DNA from: an uncultured Oscillospiraceae bacterium
Lineage (GTDB): Bacteria; Bacillota; Clostridia; Oscillospirales; Oscillospiraceae
DNA: 6,975 bases
Reading direction: 5' to 3'
Assembly: GCA_949093475.1 (NCBI GenBank)
Contig: CARXAY010000068.1
Location: forward strand, 1 to 6,975
This document shows, one piece after another, positions 5,948 to 6,975 of the stretch (position 1 is the first letter of the stretch; every line of letters begins with the position of its first letter). The translations under genes and the position numbers were made by a program. The notes under the pieces were generated by a model. The model saw only the letters and a list, made by a program, of their open reading frames with translations. It was not told the DNA's origin and made no database searches.

Positions 5948-6786
5948 AAGCGTCTCCTTTGGAACTGCCGCTTAACCAGCGCAGCGGCAAGGTCGATACC
6001 CAAGGTCAAAAGCAGGAGGATGGCGGCGATGGCGAAGGCCGCCTCTTGCCGCCCCGGCCCCGGCTCTTTGGCGTAAACGTAGAGGGCCACCGACAAGGTC
6101 GCCCCCGAGCTGCCAAGGCCGGAGAAAAAGCCGTTGAGGGCATGGGCAAAGCCGGCGGTATAGAGAAGGGCCGCCGTCTCCCCCAGCATCCGCCCTACCG
6201 ACAAAATACAGCCGGTGACCACCCCGTCTACGCAGCCGGGGAGCACCACCGTGCGGATGACCCGCCACTTGCTCGCCCCCAAGCCGAAAGCCCCCTCCCG
6301 GTAGGACTGGGGGACGGTCTTCAGGCTCTCTTGGGTGGTTCGCAGGACGGTGGGCAGATTCATGACCACCAGCGTCAGCGCCCCGGCAAGCAGACAAGAG
6401 CCACCAAGAAGGTTGGAGAACACCAGCATTCCAACCAGACCGTAGATGATGGAGGGGATGCCGGACAGGGTCTCGGCGGCGTACTCGATCACGCTCACCA
6501 GCTTTTTGTTTGTGGCGTACTCGTTGAGATATACCGCGGCTCCCACCCCCAGAGGCAGGACGATGACCACGGCGGTGAGGATGAGGTACAGGGTATTGAG
6601 GATGTCAGGTAGGATGCCCACGGTGTCCTCCAGATAGCTGGGGGCGGTGGTGAGCAGCTCCCAGCTCAGCTGAGGCAGGCCCTTTGCCAGCACATAGCCC
6701 ATCAGCCCCACCGCCAAAGCACAGGTGAACAGAGTGGACGCTCCCATAGCCCCTATGCGGAGGGCGTCTTTCGCTTTTCGCATCAT
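5944..6786 (-). CDS. pstA: phosphate ABC transporter permease PstA
   Basis: This 280-residue inner-membrane permease forms the phosphate channel with PstC. Six hydrophobic helices are visible: about 16-36, 66-88, 110-130, 132-152, a more polar one around 182-210, and 250-272. The cytoplasmic EAA loop that contacts PstB is seen in EGAFGLGASKWRVIRTVVLPG (given here in part: GAFGLGASKWRVI). The NLPTVLRTTQESLKTVP segment is typical of PstA. The gene begins with two adjacent ATG codons (6786 and 6783). The first overlaps the pstC TGA as TGATG and follows GGGGAGG, so it is preferred. It ends in a 4-base overlap with pstB. Length and motifs are complete. Confidence 0.96.
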   Translation of the reverse strand: MMRKAKDALRIGAMGASTLFTCALAVGLMGYVLAKGLPQLSWELLTTAPSYLEDTVGILPDILNTLYLILTAVVIVLPLGVGAAVYLNEYATNKKLVSVIEYAAETLSGIPSIIYGLVGMLVFSNLLGGSCLLAGALTLVVMNLPTVLRTTQESLKTVPQSYREGAFGLGASKWRVIRTVVLPGCVDGVVTGCILSVGRMLGETAALLYTAGFAHALNGFFSGLGSSGATLSVALYVYAKEPGPGRQEAAFAIAAILLLLTLGIDLAAALVKRQFQRRRL

Positions 6787-6975
6787 CAGCCCTCCCCGTC
6801 CCGCTTCAAAAAGAAGTTCAGCGTGGCATTGATGAGCAAAATGAAGAGATAGAGCACCAGGGCGATAGAGAAGAGAGCCTGGCGCTGAAGCCCGGAGGAG
6901 TAGGCCATCTCGCTGACGATGGCGGTGGTGAGGAAGCGGACGCTCTGGAACAGGGCGGGCATATTGGGCGCGTTG
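6786..6975 (-). CDS. pstC: phosphate ABC transporter permease PstC, C-terminal end (partial)
   Basis: The last 62 codons before TGA (6788-6786) are present and the 5' part lies outside the window. The visible sequence begins NAPNMPALFQSVRFLTTAIVS and ends in a hydrophobic helix, ALVLYLFILLINATLNFFL, followed by the basic tail KRDGEG. The NMP...FQSVRFLTTAI-E-A sequence and a final membrane helix match the PstC C-terminus. PstC pairs with PstA in the membrane. The stop overlaps the pstA start by one base. No defect is seen in the part present. Confidence 0.9.
   Translation of the reverse strand, partial: NAPNMPALFQSVRFLTTAIVSEMAYSSGLQRQALFSIALVLYLFILLINATLNFFLKRDGEG

Noticed and set aside
5336..6076. 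Plus-strand open frame of 246 codons, and another at 5959-6612
   Set aside because: Both are shadows of pstB and pstA and have low-complexity composition with no domain signature.
1..6975. CRISPR arrays, tRNA or rRNA genes, toxin-antitoxin or defence genes
   Set aside because: No regularly spaced repeats, cloverleaf-like sequence or rRNA-like segments were seen, and nearly all sequence is explained by the genes listed.

Overview
The window looks like a piece of chromosome from a GC-rich, spore-forming Firmicute, most likely a gut-type clostridium of the Oscillospiraceae/Flavonifractor kind. The basis is a fragment of a YaaH/SleL-type spore GH18 glucosaminidase, a clostridial large serine recombinase, GGAGG-type ribosome sites throughout, and a gene order pstC-pstA-pstB-phoU-response regulator-sensor kinase that is common in clostridia. 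Taxonomy is inferred from protein style only.

All recognised genes lie on the minus strand, so transcription runs from high to low coordinates. Region 6975-2580 is the downstream part of a phosphate-uptake and phosphate-sensing operon: the 3' end of pstC, complete pstA and pstB, a frameshifted phoU, a PhoB/PhoP-type response regulator and a PhoR-type histidine kinase. Each gene overlaps the next by 1 or 4 bases (TGATG or ATGA junctions), so they form one translationally coupled unit, closed by a rho-independent terminator at 2507-2544. PstC and PstA form the phosphate channel and PstB supplies ATP hydrolysis. PhoU normally relays transporter state to the kinase, and the kinase and regulator set transcription of the regulon. 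pstS and the operon promoter would lie upstream, outside the window.

Region 2506-448 is a small recombinase module in AT-richer surroundings: a 49-codon small ORF, a near-consensus sigma-A promoter overlapped by an imperfect inverted repeat, and a 560-residue large serine recombinase. No cargo or conjugation genes are present.

Region 447-4 is the C-terminal 147 codons of a GH18 spore-type peptidoglycan hydrolase, cut off in mid-domain about 17 bp beyond the recombinase stop codon. The catalytic half of the enzyme is not on the other side of the module, where the Pho operon sits instead. The most interesting question here is therefore whether this is one end of a larger, possibly sporulation-controlled (skin-like) intervening element, a decayed insertion with a deletion or rearrangement, or an assembly join. 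The second point of interest is the apparent inactivation of phoU inside an otherwise intact operon.
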